From contig SAUG01000144.1 in assembly GCA_011316305.1 (NCBI GenBank), positions 89,368-153,367 of the forward strand: a stretch of DNA of 64,000 nucleotides, written 5' to 3'. The stretch is from Rusavskia elegans (Eukaryota > Ascomycota > Lecanoromycetes > Teloschistales > Teloschistaceae). The notes beneath the pieces were generated by a model. The model was not told where the DNA came from. It made no database searches and worked only from the letters and a program-made list of their open reading frames with translations. This document shows positions 10,945 to 22,800 of the stretch, piece after piece. The translations under genes were made by a program, and so were the position numbers. Positions within the stretch are counted from its first letter, which is position 1. Each line of letters starts with the position of its first letter.

Positions 10945-13900
10945 CTACGCAGCACGGCTCCTCCTCCTCAACCCGTAATCCTGCGCCTGCAATGCCCTAA
11001 TCAACTTCAAACTCTCCTCGTCCGCCAGAGTCTCTGATTGCAACCTTGCCTTTGACTGCTTCTGTGCTGCATCCAGAGCCTCTCCGGACGAGACTGAGGG
11101 TGATGTACTCGACCATTTATCTTCTACAGCCGGCGTATTGACGACGACTGAACTGCTACTGTCCCGACGAGTGGGACCTGACTCGGGGGTAAACCGTTGC
11201 GTTTGCCTATGTCGCGACGAATGTCTGGAAGAGGATCCGGAGTATGTGCGTTTGGGTTCCCCGACTGGGTTGGGTTGCTCTGAATCCTCGTGTGAAGAGG
11301 CAGGAGGGGAGACGAGGGAAGATGCGGCAGGCTGGCCGAAGCTATCGCTGTTCTCTAGCTGTACTGACGGCATCTCATGCTTGAGAGCATTGATGGGCGT
11401 AACGGAGGTTTGCTGCATCGCATCGCGTTTTGGACTCTCGATTGATCTTACAGCATTCGCTTGCAACTCGCTCGCATCTTGCTCCCGGATAGACGGAGGT
11501 GTGAGGTCCTCGGCCGTGATGCGAGTAAAATTTGAAGATTGCGGATCCGGTACCGAGTCAACGGCGTTAATTAGCTGGAGAGAGGCCTGCGGCTCTTGCA
11601 TAATATCAGACGGAAGCTGGCAATCTGCTTTTGCGTGCTCAGTGTGTATTCCTTCCCTCATGACAGCAGTCGGAGCACTCTCCTCAGCCGCGGACGGTAG
11701 TAGTAGTGAAGTTGGCGGCGCCGAGTTCATATGAGGAAAGACATGCTCTGGAGATACACCATCGTCCGGCTTGGGTTGGACCGGAGCATCTGGGCTCGGA
11801 CCGTCCAATTTCTGACGTTTGGTTGCAGTTGGAGACCTTGGATGGGCCGCATCCCGGATCTTGATTGGATCTTCCAGGCCGTGCTCGTCGTGAAGGCAAC
11901 GTCGCTGTAAGGTCATGAGCCACAGTGTCAGTGCAGAAGCGATATGATGGCTCACCTTGCTTTTACGGCATCCATTACAAGCCTTGCTCCTGCCCCGGCT
12001 TTGTGGTGTAGTTGATGGTCTCCGGTCGGCTGCCTTCCGACCTTTCGGCGTTGCTCGGCGGTATCCAGCCTTTTGTGGGCTGATGTCATGCACTGCTTCT
12101 CTAAACGGATCATGCATAGTGGTGTCTGTTATATTTTCACTCACGTACTCTTCGATGTCTGGCTGGGGTGGTTCTGTGCTTGTGGTGCTGCTGAAATTGT
12201 GGAGGACTTTTTGATCTGCGACCGCCAGGGGGTTCGTGTTGGGTTGAGATACCACAGACTGACCGTCGGAAGGGTCCACGACTGGTCCTTGACTCTCATC
12301 GGTGGTGGGCGTAGGAAATGGCATGCGACGAGTCTGGGTCGTGGGATCAGTCTTGTGCTTGCATGCTCGCCTCCTTCGACGACAAGATTCGCAGGCAGTC
12401 TTTCTCTGGGACCCAGTGCCAGAGCCAGGTGCAACTTTCCGACGTTTGTGATCCCCTGCAGTTGGGGTTTCCGATTGCACATGGTTATCACCGTCTATGG
12501 AAGAGACTCCGTATGGTGTTGAAGATTCGCCGCGAAGCGCCTCGGAACCAACGAGCAGAGACGATGTAGACTTCTCAGATGGCATAATGTTGTTTGGAGT
12601 ATGTATGTCCTGCGTCATGCCGGGTTCCCTGGCTAAGAGTGTTGGTTGCTGGACTTGATTGCGTGCCGAGTGTCGTCGAGGTGCCTGTACCGCAGCCTCA
12701 GATTCAGTTTTTTTCAGTGCTGCGCCGCTTAACTTTGCGGTGGATTCTGCTACACTATTCTCATGGACAGCATCAGCATGTGCCCAGTGTGGGATAGACT
12801 CATTGCCGCGTTTCCAAGCACACCAGACAGCGAAGTCCTTGACAATCTCGAGGGGCTCGCCATAGCCTCGGGGGATAGATTTCTTGACAGCATTACGAGC
12901 ATCGACCGTGATGCCCTCTGTGATCTCACCAGAATCGATCAATGCCGTACGGAGGAGATACCGGACCAAGTCGGGTAACCCTTCCAATTCTGGCTGCGAG
13001 TAGTATCTGGCATGATAGTACTCAGGCCCGCTTCGAGAGTTCTCACCCCATGTGTTGAAATCATGATAAGCTGGAGACTGCCGATGAAAGATCCCTCCCG
13101 CTTCCAGAGCGGTGCGAACGTCGGCTGGTACAGGGTCACTTTCGAGATACCGTATGGCTGTGTACCATTGGATCTTCTGGAAGTGTGGGTACCGGAATTT
13201 CCTGGCCACGCCAGTCGTCTTCTCAACCTGGGCAATGCGTAGCTGCATACTGTAGTTCAAACGAGTCAAGAAATTTCCACCAATGACCAGGCTGTCCTCT
13301 GGGGTCCAGACGGCGTGTATCCATCCTGCTGGAATCAGCATTGTATCGCCTTCCGAAAGATCAACCCGATAACATTCTTTGGTCTGGTCCCCCAAAAAGG
13401 TCCAATTCTGCGCAGGGGACATGCACCACTCTTCATACTTTTTGAGATGCTTCTCCTTGGGTGGAATGAAGAAGAAGGTCTTGCTGCCCTTGAGAATATG
13501 GTAGAACACAGATGAGCCGCCAAAGTCGATATGGAAATCCGTAAAGCAATCGGCCACCGACATGAGACAGTAGAATTGAACATGGGGGAATTCACCCTTG
13601 GCTTGCAGGTCTGCCGGCCAGACAGAATCTTGCAGATCCAAATCTCGTACGATCTGGGGCCGTCGTATCAATCGACCTAGAATGCTTTGTGACACTTCCA
13701 AGCTTATCACGTTCCTGACTACCTTCTTGGAAGCGTTTTCATAATAATCAGCCCATCGCCTCATATTCCATTTCTTCCCTTCTCCGTTTTGCGATTTGAC
13801 ATCAATCACTTCTATTTTCTCCTCAGGCCCGTAGAGCTCGGCTACCTTTCGCACCGTCAAATCGCGGGGAATTACCATGTCAAGAGCATCTTGTCCATGG

Positions 13901-15744
13901 TCCGGGACATTCCGACATTCCGGGTCGCAAGCAAACCAGTCTTCGAGCAGGGTCGCATAGCTATGATCCTCTGAGGGAGCATTCGCAGACCTTTCCGAGG
14001 CCCCGGCAGGTCCAGGTCGAGGATTGAACTCTGCAGGGATGACGATAGGCTCCTTCATTCCGCTGCCCTTCTCGAAATGCTCGGCGGTGACAAGCTCTGG
14101 ACGCATCCGCGCAAAGCTCTCTGGCTGTATGTTGATGGTACCATCCCTGATGGGTTTGATGTAGTGGTGCTCTGGTCGTTCATCTGATGTCTTGATGACT
14201 CCCTGGTTTAAGCCGGCGTAATCAATGGCCGTGTGAGCTCGTGCAGATTTACGGACATAAGTCGTTGGCCCATGTATTTTTTTGCAGCCTCGACAACGAA
14301 ACTTGTCGACCGCACGCACTTCGCGTTCACTCTTGAAGCCTGCGCAAGCGAAATGAAACCAATTTTTACAGCCATCGCAGCTGATCCATGAAGTCGATTC
14401 GGCATCGGTCTCGGCGCTTATAGAATTGCGCGTGAAGTTGCATGCTGCACATACTGCAGGCTCTGGACCACGAGCAGCCTTAGCAATGCCGGTCTGCAGG
14501 GAATGCGGTACGCCGGTTGCATTGTTCGGCTGCGAGATCCGTGATTCAAGCTTCTGGATTATTTCCTGCGGTCGTATCTTCGAAGCACACATCGACTGCT
14601 CAACTGCGGTAGCCAGCATACTAGGCCAATAGCAGTTTGCCAAAATCTGATGTTCATGGGTAGTGCGTGGTTCCACCATAGAGTCTTTCTTCGCCTCCTC
14701 GTCGGAGACTGCGCTGAGCTCAAGGTCCACCGTGCCATCTTCAAGATATCCTCCGTGTCCGTGATGTACGCTCTTCCAATCATGCTGGGATAGTGTTGGA
14801 CGCGAAATCCGATGTTCCCCTACGACGTGAGGGCTGGTACGATCTTGTCGTAGCTGATGCTGTGCAGGAGACGAGTGGGCGAATTGGGTATCAGAGGAAC
14901 TGATTGGCTGGCCGAAATTCGAGGCTTCGATGAGCTGATGCCGGAAATCTTGGGGTGGCATCTCTGGGGGAAAGGCTATGCTGACGTTCTTCTTGGAAAG
15001 CTTACTGGAATGAGCCGGTATGTCACCAATTGACACAGGGAGACGTTGCAGATTTTCTGTGCGTCGTGGTACTGACGGATCCCCTGCGTCATTACTCGAA
15101 GGATATGTCAGGCAATCCGGTGGCCTGGTTTTGGGTGAAGCTTTTTCCTCTTCACCAGCCTTGATCTCACAATGTCCTCTTCCAGTGGTACAAAGGTGGG
15201 CTTGAGCTGTTGTAGGAGCGCTTGCGAACCTGGCCGAATGGGAAAAATTCAGGAGCAGCTCGGCCTCCATGGTCCTGCTATCTGTTACGCTCTCATAGCT
15301 TGTGGCGGGCCTTGAAGCCGGGGTTGCTGGTGTCCTAACCCAAACCGGAGACGGTAACTTCTCGGATCGTGCACGTTTCGCAGGACGCTCGTCGCTCTGC
15401 TCAATGGCGCTGGAGTGTTGGTTGGGGGGCGTTGCTCGACGATGAGATTTATTCGGATGGGGCCACGCTGAGGAGGTGGATAGAACTATGGATGCGAAGG
15501 CATCCATTGAATCCTGAGATGAATGGGACTGCTTGCGCCGCGCTACATTCTGATTACTCTGGCCATAGGTGGGCTGCTCAGAGGTGTTGCGTGAGTCGTG
15601 GGCTGCAGGCCATTGAGCCGGCCCTTCGCTGCCCGAAAGCAGGTCAAAGGTGGGTGTATGGGGTTCGAATGCATCTATGGGTGGTGAGGGTGTGCGGTAT
15701 CGAAGTGGAGGAAGACGCCCAGTCTGCCTATAACTAGAAGGCAT
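10945..15744 (-). CDS. JmjC/PHD histone demethylase-like protein (KDM2/JHD1 type)
   Basis: Likely a nuclear Fe(II)/2-oxoglutarate-dependent lysine demethylase of the JHD1/KDM2 group, whose members act on H3K36. Translation from ATG at 15744. Residues about 430-490 form a PHD finger (CAACNF, WISCDGCKNWFHFACAG, KFRCRGC). The JmjC domain lies around residues 700-850: FHIDFGGSSVFYHIL gives the metal-binding His and Asp, KTFFFIPP the cofactor Lys, and AGWIHAVWTPEDSL the distal His. This order matches JHD1. After it come two CX2CX6C clusters, CESCRRRRRAC near 12398-12357 and CNGCRKSKRRC near 11990-11900. The second is split by a 51-base in-frame intron (11955-11905, GTGAGCC donor, CTTACAG acceptor), so the protein is about 1582 residues rather than the 1599 of an unspliced frame. 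Long N- and C-terminal parts are low-complexity and probably disordered. Confidence 0.9.
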   Translation of the reverse strand: MPSSYRQTGRLPPLRYRTPSPPIDAFEPHTPTFDLLSGSEGPAQWPAAHDSRNTSEQPTYGQSNQNVARRKQSHSSQDSMDAFASIVLSTSSAWPHPNKSHRRATPPNQHSSAIEQSDERPAKRARSEKLPSPVWVRTPATPASRPATSYESVTDSRTMEAELLLNFSHSARFASAPTTAQAHLCTTGRGHCEIKAGEEEKASPKTRPPDCLTYPSSNDAGDPSVPRRTENLQRLPVSIGDIPAHSSKLSKKNVSIAFPPEMPPQDFRHQLIEASNFGQPISSSDTQFAHSSPAQHQLRQDRTSPHVVGEHRISRPTLSQHDWKSVHHGHGGYLEDGTVDLELSAVSDEEAKKDSMVEPRTTHEHQILANCYWPSMLATAVEQSMCASKIRPQEIIQKLESRISQPNNATGVPHSLQTGIAKAARGPEPAVCAACNFTRNSISAETDAESTSWISCDGCKNWFHFACAGFKSEREVRAVDKFRCRGCKKIHGPTTYVRKSARAHTAIDYAGLNQGVIKTSDERPEHHYIKPIRDGTINIQPESFARMRPELVTAEHFEKGSGMKEPIVIPAEFNPRPGPAGASERSANAPSEDHSYATLLEDWFACDPECRNVPDHGQDALDMVIPRDLTVRKVAELYGPEEKIEVIDVKSQNGEGKKWNMRRWADYYENASKKVVRNVISLEVSQSILGRLIRRPQIVRDLDLQDSVWPADLQAKGEFPHVQFYCLMSVADCFTDFHIDFGGSSVFYHILKGSKTFFFIPPKEKHLKKYEEWCMSPAQNWTFLGDQTKECYRVDLSEGDTMLIPAGWIHAVWTPEDSLVIGGNFLTRLNYSMQLRIAQVEKTTGVARKFRYPHFQKIQWYTAIRYLESDPVPADVRTALEAGGIFHRQSPAYHDFNTWGENSRSGPEYYHARYYSQPELEGLPDLVRYLLRTALIDSGEITEGITVDARNAVKKSIPRGYGEPLEIVKDFAVWCAWKRGNESIPHWAHADAVHENSVAESTAKLSGAALKKTESEAAVQAPRRHSARNQVQQPTLLAREPGMTQDIHTPNNIMPSEKSTSSLLVGSEALRGESSTPYGVSSIDGDNHVQSETPTAGDHKRRKVAPGSGTGSQRKTACESCRRRRRACKHKTDPTTQTRRMPFPTPTTDESQGPVVDPSDGQSVVSQPNTNPLAVADQKVLHNFSSTTSTEPPQPDIEEYVSENITDTTMHDPFREAVHDISPQKAGYRRATPKGRKAADRRPSTTPQSRGRSKACNGCRKSKVSHHIASALTLWLMTLQRRCLHDEHGLEDPIKIRDAAHPRSPTATKRQKLDGPSPDAPVQPKPDDGVSPEHVFPHMNSAPPTSLLLPSAAEESAPTAVMREGIHTEHAKADCQLPSDIMQEPQASLQLINAVDSVPDPQSSNFTRITAEDLTPPSIREQDASELQANAVRSIESPKRDAMQQTSVTPINALKHEMPSVQLENSDSFGQPAASSLVSPPASSHEDSEQPNPVGEPKRTYSGSSSRHSSRHRQTQRFTPESGPTRRDSSSSVVVNTPAVEDKWSSTSPSVSSGEALDAAQKQSKARLQSETLADEESLKLIRALQAQDYGLRRRSRAA

Positions 15745-16526
15745 GATGGCGATTCTGTATTGTCCGGAGGCGTCGCTCCGCAATGGGGGGGGGTAGTTGT
15801 TTTGTTTTAGAGTCAGTGAAGTCGCGTACGGTCAGCTCCACAGCGTCCTGCGCCGTTTCGAGCAAGGATTCATTTCTTTCCAACTTGTACAATGGCGAAC
15901 AGCGGCTTTCCTTTGGTTTGAAGGCTTGATGGGAGTCAAGAATGTGAGGGGTGGTCGTCGGCTTCGTGTTGCGAAAGGATGCCAAGGCGAGGGAGTAGTT
16001 AAATGCTGGCACACTTTAGTTTACACCAGAATACCCTACCTTGCCTCAACCTCAAACTCTCAACGTTCGTTATCCTATTGTCCTCCGCAGCTTCAGCTTC
16101 AGCTTCACAGCCATCAGGCTTGAAACCTCATTCAACACCACCATGACATCAGGCAAAATTTTCGGATCTCGATAATCACTCATTACTCGCTACTGGCAGC
16201 TGCTGTCTACCGCACAATCGAGAACAGATGGATTCATAGATCGGATTACGACGCTGCCTCGGAAAAAAAAACCCCCCGTACGTTACGCATGTCCCATTTG
16301 TAGATGGTCGTGGTTTCTCGCAGCAGATCTGTTACTGAAACGTGAAGTGTACTGATATATTCATTATAGTTCTGCCTCCACGGCGAACTTCCAAATACTT
16401 ACAAACCCCCAGTAATGACCTCTTCCACTCCTTTACAAGCGCCATGCCGTCTATGCAATGCCCATGGACTCTACCACGATGCATACCCTACAAGATTAAT
16501 CTATGCCAATCGCTTTGCCCAGAACA
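15745..16526. other. Intergenic, JmjC promoter side
   Basis: Upstream of the JmjC gene and downstream of the GH128-like gene, both on the minus strand. It holds a G-run near 15785 and a short AGCTTC repeat near 16088-16110. No gene is supported. Confidence 0.5.
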
Positions 16527-17492
16527 TCACATGAGACTCCAGATGCTGGCCAAGAGGATGGTGATAGTAGAGCCGGTAAAGATAGTGTTGCGCCCTGCTG
16601 CTCCACGGGGTTTATTACCAGTTGCAGAACCACCCAGGTACCAGCTCCCGATATCCGTCAATTTGCCCTTTTCTGTCAACATCGCAGCATTCGGCCCCAC
16701 ATTGGAGACACTGCTGCGGAAGGAGCCGAAGTAGGAGTAATGGGTGATATAACTGCCAACCGATATGAGTATAGCGGCTTCCATGAGTTTGGAATTCGAA
16801 ACTTACTCGATTCGATCGAAGAATTGGGAGCTTTGGTTATAGAAAACCTGGGATTCCTCGAGATCAACGTTGTTGTTGGCATACTCGGTGACCCACATGG
16901 TGAGGTTCTGATACGCCGCCCTGACCTCACCGACATGGCTTGCCAGCCCTTCGAAGTTGCCATACCAGTGGACCGGGATGAAATCCGCGCTGCAACTGCC
17001 TTTGCAGGCGTTGAAGAAATTCTGCAGCCAGACCTTTCCGGAAGGAGCACCGGTAACCGAAGGGGCACCAAGCTTGACACCCAATTTCTTCAGAGGTTCG
17101 ATCTCACGTTGCCACGTCTCTGCAGCGGTCTCAGCAGGTATCGCACTTCCACCCGTGTTCCCACCACCATCCGGCTCATTCATAGCGAGAACATAGGTTA
17201 TATTGGCACCGCTCTTGATCTGTGAGGTGACATCGGCAAGAAATGTGGTGGATGCCCCCCAAAGCATAGGGACGAATTGAAGTTTGGAGTTGGAAAACGC
17301 AGGCGATGGTTTTGATTCATAATTGTAGTACCAGGTCAGGTCCGAAGATTCCGTTGTCCATATGCGATCGTCGGACATGTGCTCCGGGTTAGGGACGTAG
17401 ACGAGGCCCCGTTTCGATGATGAAGGAGCATTTTGACCGGAGACGAAAGGTAACAGTAGTAGGGAGGGAAACAGCAAATGCAAATGCATCAT
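16527..17492 (-). CDS. Secreted GPI-type glycoside hydrolase (GH128/Asl1-like)
   Basis: Probably a cell-wall-associated glucanase-like protein. Exons 17492-16807 and 16752-16527, with a 54-base intron 16806-16753 (GTAAGT donor, TTGGCAG acceptor) that joins FFDRI to DYITHYSYFGSFRS; about 303 residues. An N-terminal signal peptide (MMHLHLLFPSLLLLPFVSG) precedes the catalytic domain: KRGLVYVP, MLWGAST, YVLAMNEPDGGG (acid/base Glu region), DFIPVHWYG, MWVTEYANNN (nucleophile Glu region). These are the strand motifs I associate with the Asl1-like/GH128 family. The C-terminus is NTIFTGSTITILLASIWSLM, a short hydrophobic tail after small residues, as in a GPI-anchoring signal. No defect seen. Confidence 0.88.
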
Positions 17493-18055
17493 GACAAATC
17501 AGGACTTGTTGTTGCCTGCAAATAGTGACCGTGATGTACCGGGCTGCAGAGAAACGTTGTAGACGAAAGAATTGATATGATCCTACATCAAACCAAAGAA
17601 AATGGTAGGAATTATTGACGCACAAAACCACGAAAAGTTTGGCGAGAAGAAGATGAAGGAGAAGAAGAATCGCACCATGACAAGATTCAGCAGAGCGTTG
17701 GGGCAGCATATTATTGGCATTAAGATTGGGATTAGGTGGAAATCCAGGCTCTCAATCAGGAAGCATTGATATCGAGAGGCGTCTGGTGGCGTGGAAAACC
17801 GATTGGCTGCCGCGTGCGACAAGACAAAAGAGGAAGAAGAGTGGGCCTGAGATTAGAATTTGGGAAAGGGGCAACGGGTCCGGAACATCGATCTGCATGG
17901 CTGCCAAGCTCGCCAAGTACCACTGTACCAGGAATTCGGACCAGATGCATATATCGGAAACCAACCACTGCGGAGTACTTGCTCGCCAACCTCCTGTGCT
18001 CGATAGCTTGATAGTTAGTAGGAACGGGCTTACTAGGACCTTAAAGCCCAATATC
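17493..18055. other. Intergenic up to the AT-block border
   Basis: Promoter side of the GH128-like gene. Composition is normal until about 18055, where it switches abruptly to very AT-rich DNA. No gene is supported. Confidence 0.5.
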
Positions 18056-18149
18056 GTACTAAATATTTCCTTTTTCTTCTACGTAGCTAGCGGAAATAAT
18101 AGATAAAGATTACCGCTATCTGACGCGTCTAATAATCTATTCTATATAG

Positions 18150-18440
18150 AGCTAAACTTTATTATATAAATAATTTTATCGAAATTATTTTTCTTTAATT
18201 ACTTTTTTAACTTTATATTATATACTAATAATATAAAGTTTAGAATTAAAACTTTTATATATTTTAACTATATATATATTCTATTTGTTTTAAAAATATT
18301 TAATATACGCGATTAAAATTAGATAAATAGTATTTTTTTAACGTCGTTTATCTCGATCGTAGAAAATATTCTACTACTAAAAGTCGCTAGAAATATTATT
18401 AAAATAAAATTAGTTCTATTTTATACTTCGTATTTAATTC
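18150..18440 (+). repeat. Repeat A, copy 1
   Basis: Imperfect direct repeat of 25380-25640. The best-matching core is ACGTCGTTTATCTCGATCG at about 18341, which reads ACGTCGTTTACCTCGATCG at about 25555. The flanking 200 bases also align with transition-type differences. Copy 2 lies inside a TIR element; no TIRs were seen around this copy, so it is probably a truncated relative. Confidence 0.6.
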
Positions 18441-19477
18441 TACGTTATATAACTTTTTTTTCTATATTTATCTATTTATTTTACTGATCTATATTTTAAT
18501 TAGTATATTTATTTAATATTTAATATATTTAATTCAGATTTCGTTTAAATATTTTAAATTTAAATTATTTAGATTATATATACGGCAATATAATAAATAA
18601 ATAATGTCTAATATTTATTAGAAATCTTTTTTACTATTTACTATTACTATTTTTCTAAAATTTTTAAAATAAAATAAGTTTTTAATAAACTATATATTGA
18701 ATAATCATTATTTATTATATAGAATCCATTTTTTTATCGGCGAACGCGATCGGCTATAACAATCTATATTTTATTTAATAAAAAAAAAACTCCTACGTAA
18801 ATATAGCTACTTTTTTCTATTTATAAAAAGAATACTAATTTAGAATAGACGCTTTTTTTTATTCGGCGGCGTTTCTTCTAGCGTCTATTCTAATATTTTA
18901 TCTGTTACTTTTTTCAACGCTTTTTCTATTATTTTTTCGATTTTTATCTATTTTTTAAATTTTTTATCGAGTTGTTACTATTATTCTATATTATTTTCGG
19001 CGTTTTTATATTCGATTTACGTATAGTAATCTTTTTCGAATATAGAACTATAGTATTCGAAATTTTATATTATTTCCGTTTTATTTTAGAATTTTATACG
19101 ACGCCGCTACTAAAAAAAAAATTACGGAAAAAAAAAGAAAAAAGAAAAAAGAATTCTAGAATATAGTTATCGGAATTTTTATTAAATAGACAACGTCGCT
19201 GATATCGCTATCGGGAAATAGAATTTTACTAGAAAGAAAAGCTATAAAAAATAAAATTAGCTATTAATTTTATCTTTTCTGACTTTTTTTTTTTAATTCT
19301 TTTTATATTTTCTATAAATTTTTTTTAGTATTTTTTTATTTTTTTAATCGTATTTTCTATCGTTCTATCTACTTTCGATTTTATAATTTCTATTGTTATT
19401 TTTCCCGCGGCCTTATTTTTTATACCGCCGTTTTCTTTTTTTATTTATATTACTATTTTTCTTTTCGATCCTTTTTA

Positions 19478-19870
19478 TTATAGAGCTACCGGAAAGATCT
19501 AATATTTTTTAAAATTAATTGAATTTATTAATATACCTATAAATAGAGATATAACGGATAATTATTTAAATTAATATAAAAGTAAATTATTTTAATTACT
19601 AAAATAGTATATAGTAATAATAAATAAATTAAATACGAACTATAAAAATATCGAGTTTAGAATTTATATAAATAATAAATTTTTCTAAATTTAGTATAAT
19701 AAATATAGTTAGTATACTAAATATAACTAAAAAACAAAATATTTATTTAATATTACTAAATAATATTAATTATCAAATAACTTCTAAAAGTTTAATATAT
19801 ATTAAAAGTTTCATTACTAAATATCCAATTTAATATAGAATTTAATTTAGAATTATAATATTATTTTCTC
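19478..19870 (-). repeat. Candidate 3' LTR of the gypsy element
   Basis: Direct repeat of 26345-26745 with the same orientation. Shared words include GATAATTATTTAAATTAATA, GTTTAATATATATTAA/GATTTAATATATATTAA and TTTAGAATTATAATAT near the end. Differences are mostly transitions and small indels. Confidence 0.65.
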
Positions 19871-22800
19871 TTTTTTTTAATTTTATCTCGAAGTTTATTT
19901 TTTTCTATTATTTTAAATCTCTTCTTTTCTTTTTTTATACTATATTCTAACGTCGTTCTAAATCTAATACTATTCGTCGTTTTAAATATATTAACTTTAT
20001 TGAATTCTTTGATAATATTATAGTAAAAGTTTATTCTATTTATATAGAATATAAAAAAATATATAAAATCTATATTCGTTTTAGAAAATATAGCGAGTAT
20101 CTATACCGTAGATAAAAATATAATTTTTTGGTAATCTAATTCGAATAGAATTATTTAAAAAGTAAAGAATTAAAATTATATAAAGATATCCGAAAAGTTT
20201 TTAAAATTTAAAAATAAATTTAGATAGTTATATATTACTTTTATAAAAGAAATATAACTTCGTTAAAAGATAGATTTATTAGATAAACGTACTAAAAAGG
20301 CTATCGCGATAGAAATATCCAATATTAAAGAAAATAAAATCTTTAAATTTCTAGGCTTTTCCGATAGTTTTTTATTTAATTTATTTCCGCGAATCTAAAA
20401 TGCTTTAGATAATTTACCGGATTTTTTTTAAAATATCTCGATATTTTTTATTAGTAGAACTACTATAGAAACTTTTAATAATTTACTAAATATTTTTTAG
20501 GTTTCTAAATATTTTTTAAAATAAAATAATTTTTCTATTTAATTAGATAATTCTAATCTTTTTATTATAGAATCTTTTTAACTATAAAGATATCTTTCTT
20601 CTATATCTCGAAGTTAAACGTCTATTAAAACGGTATTTCGAAATCGGCTAATTTTAAAAGAAATATATAAAATATCGAATATACTTTAATATTTTTAGAT
20701 AAATTAAATTTAAAATTCTAAAGTTTTTTAATCTATTTAATTAAAAATAGTCCAATTTTAATATAATTAAATTTTTTATTTAGAGTTTTTATTTTTAGAT
20801 TTTTCGTAAAAAGATATACTTTATCTTTTTTCTTTAACTAAAATATTATTTTTCGTTTTTTATTTTTAGTAATTATCCGAATATTTCTATATCTTTAGAA
20901 TATTTCCGTAGAATTCTATCTAAATATCGATTTTTTAGATCGCTAATTCCGCTAATTTATATAGTAGCGATTATTTAAATAAATTCGGATTTTTCCTATT
21001 ATCGGCGTAGAACGGTATTTTTTTTATCGTATTCGATTTTTTTATATTAAATATTAATTATACTATTAATAAAAGTAGAATCTAATTGTTCTAAATATTA
21101 TTAATATAATATTTTAGATATTATTTTAAAGTTTAGTTAATACGTTCTGTCTATCTATCCGTTATCGGATAGAAAACTATTAATAATTTTAATTTAATAC
21201 TAAATAAAGAAATAAAGATTTTCTAATAGTTCGAAGTAAAAAATTTATTTCTTTTATTTATTAATACTTTTGATAGTCTATAATATAAAAATAATTAATC
21301 GAAGATAAAAAATCTAAATTATTCCGCCGTAAAATCTTTTTATAATAAAATAACGTAGATATATTTCGTAAATCTATCTACTATATTAAATATTAGATTA
21401 TATTTTATATTTTTTATCGGATCTTTTAATTTTAGAAGTTTAATAATAAAAATTTAATATAATATCCTTCTATAATAAGTTCGGTAGTTTTTAATACTAA
21501 ATCTTTCTATAATAAATATATATACTATATTTATTTTTCAATATATACATCGATATATTACTTTATATTAGAAAACTAGGTAAAATATTATAAAATTTAT
21601 ATTATTTTTATTATATCTAGATATTTTTATAATATTTTATCGTAGTACTTTTTAATATATTCGTCGATTTTATCGTCTAGTATTTATAGTTTTTCTTTTT
21701 TAATAGAAAACTATTTTTGGTCGATTCTAAATATATATAGCATTATATTTAACTAATACCTATTTATTAATAGTAATTTATCTTTATTAATTTTAAAGAT
21801 ATTATTATTAAAAACTTCTTTTATTTTTATATAATTACTTTTTCGATTTAAGACGTCTATTTTTCTATTTCTTTTTTATCTAGAATATAGTATATCTTAA
21901 ATATATATTAACCGAAAAGTTTAAACTATCGTATTTATCTTCTATTAAATTATTTTATTATTATAAAATATAAAAGGTTTTTACAGTCTATAAAAATTAT
22001 TAATTCTAGTAATTTTTCGGCGTATACTTTCTATTATTCTAGTACAGCTACTATTACTAGTAGTTTTTTATTATAGATATCGTAATTCTATTCTACTAGT
22101 AATAATTTCTTTAATTTATATAATACTAGATACAACTTGCTATTATATTACTATAGAAAATATATATCTATAGCTAGATTTAACGAATTGGTTTCTATTT
22201 ATAATAGTTTTTTTAAGTCGAATATTTTAAATATAAAATTCTTTATATATTTCTTTTTAAAATCTTTAAATATTTATTATTATTTTTTTCTAATACTATT
22301 TCGTAGTATCTTTTATTAAAGTTATTAGAACGAAAGCTTTTTTAAAATAGTTTTTTATAAACTTTCGATTATAGTTTATAAATTTAAGAAAACTTTACGT
22401 TTTTTTAATATTTATTAATATTTCCTATTTTATAATAGCTTTTAATTTACTAGAATCGATATATTGTCCGTTTCGTCCTATAATAAATTCTAGGAAGTTA
22501 ATTTTTTTTTATAAAATTTATATTTTTTTAGTTTAAAGCGTAGATTTCTTCCTTTTAAATATTAAAAAACTTTACTAATATATTTTTTATATTTTTCAAA
22601 TATTTTAAAATAAATTAAATTATCGACGAAATAGACGATAATAAATATATTTAGATATTTTTTAAATATATTATTATTTATATTTTATAAGATTATCGGA
22701 ACGTTAATAAATCTAAATAATATAATTATATATTCGTAATAACTATACCGTATACGAAAAATAATTTTCTATTCTTTTTCGATTTTTATTTATATAAAAT

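Noticed and set aside
18972..22319. Small open frames inside the AT block
   Set aside because: Composed of Ile/Phe/Tyr/Lys codons only, as random AT-rich DNA gives; the fossil gypsy frames on the minus strand explain the region better.
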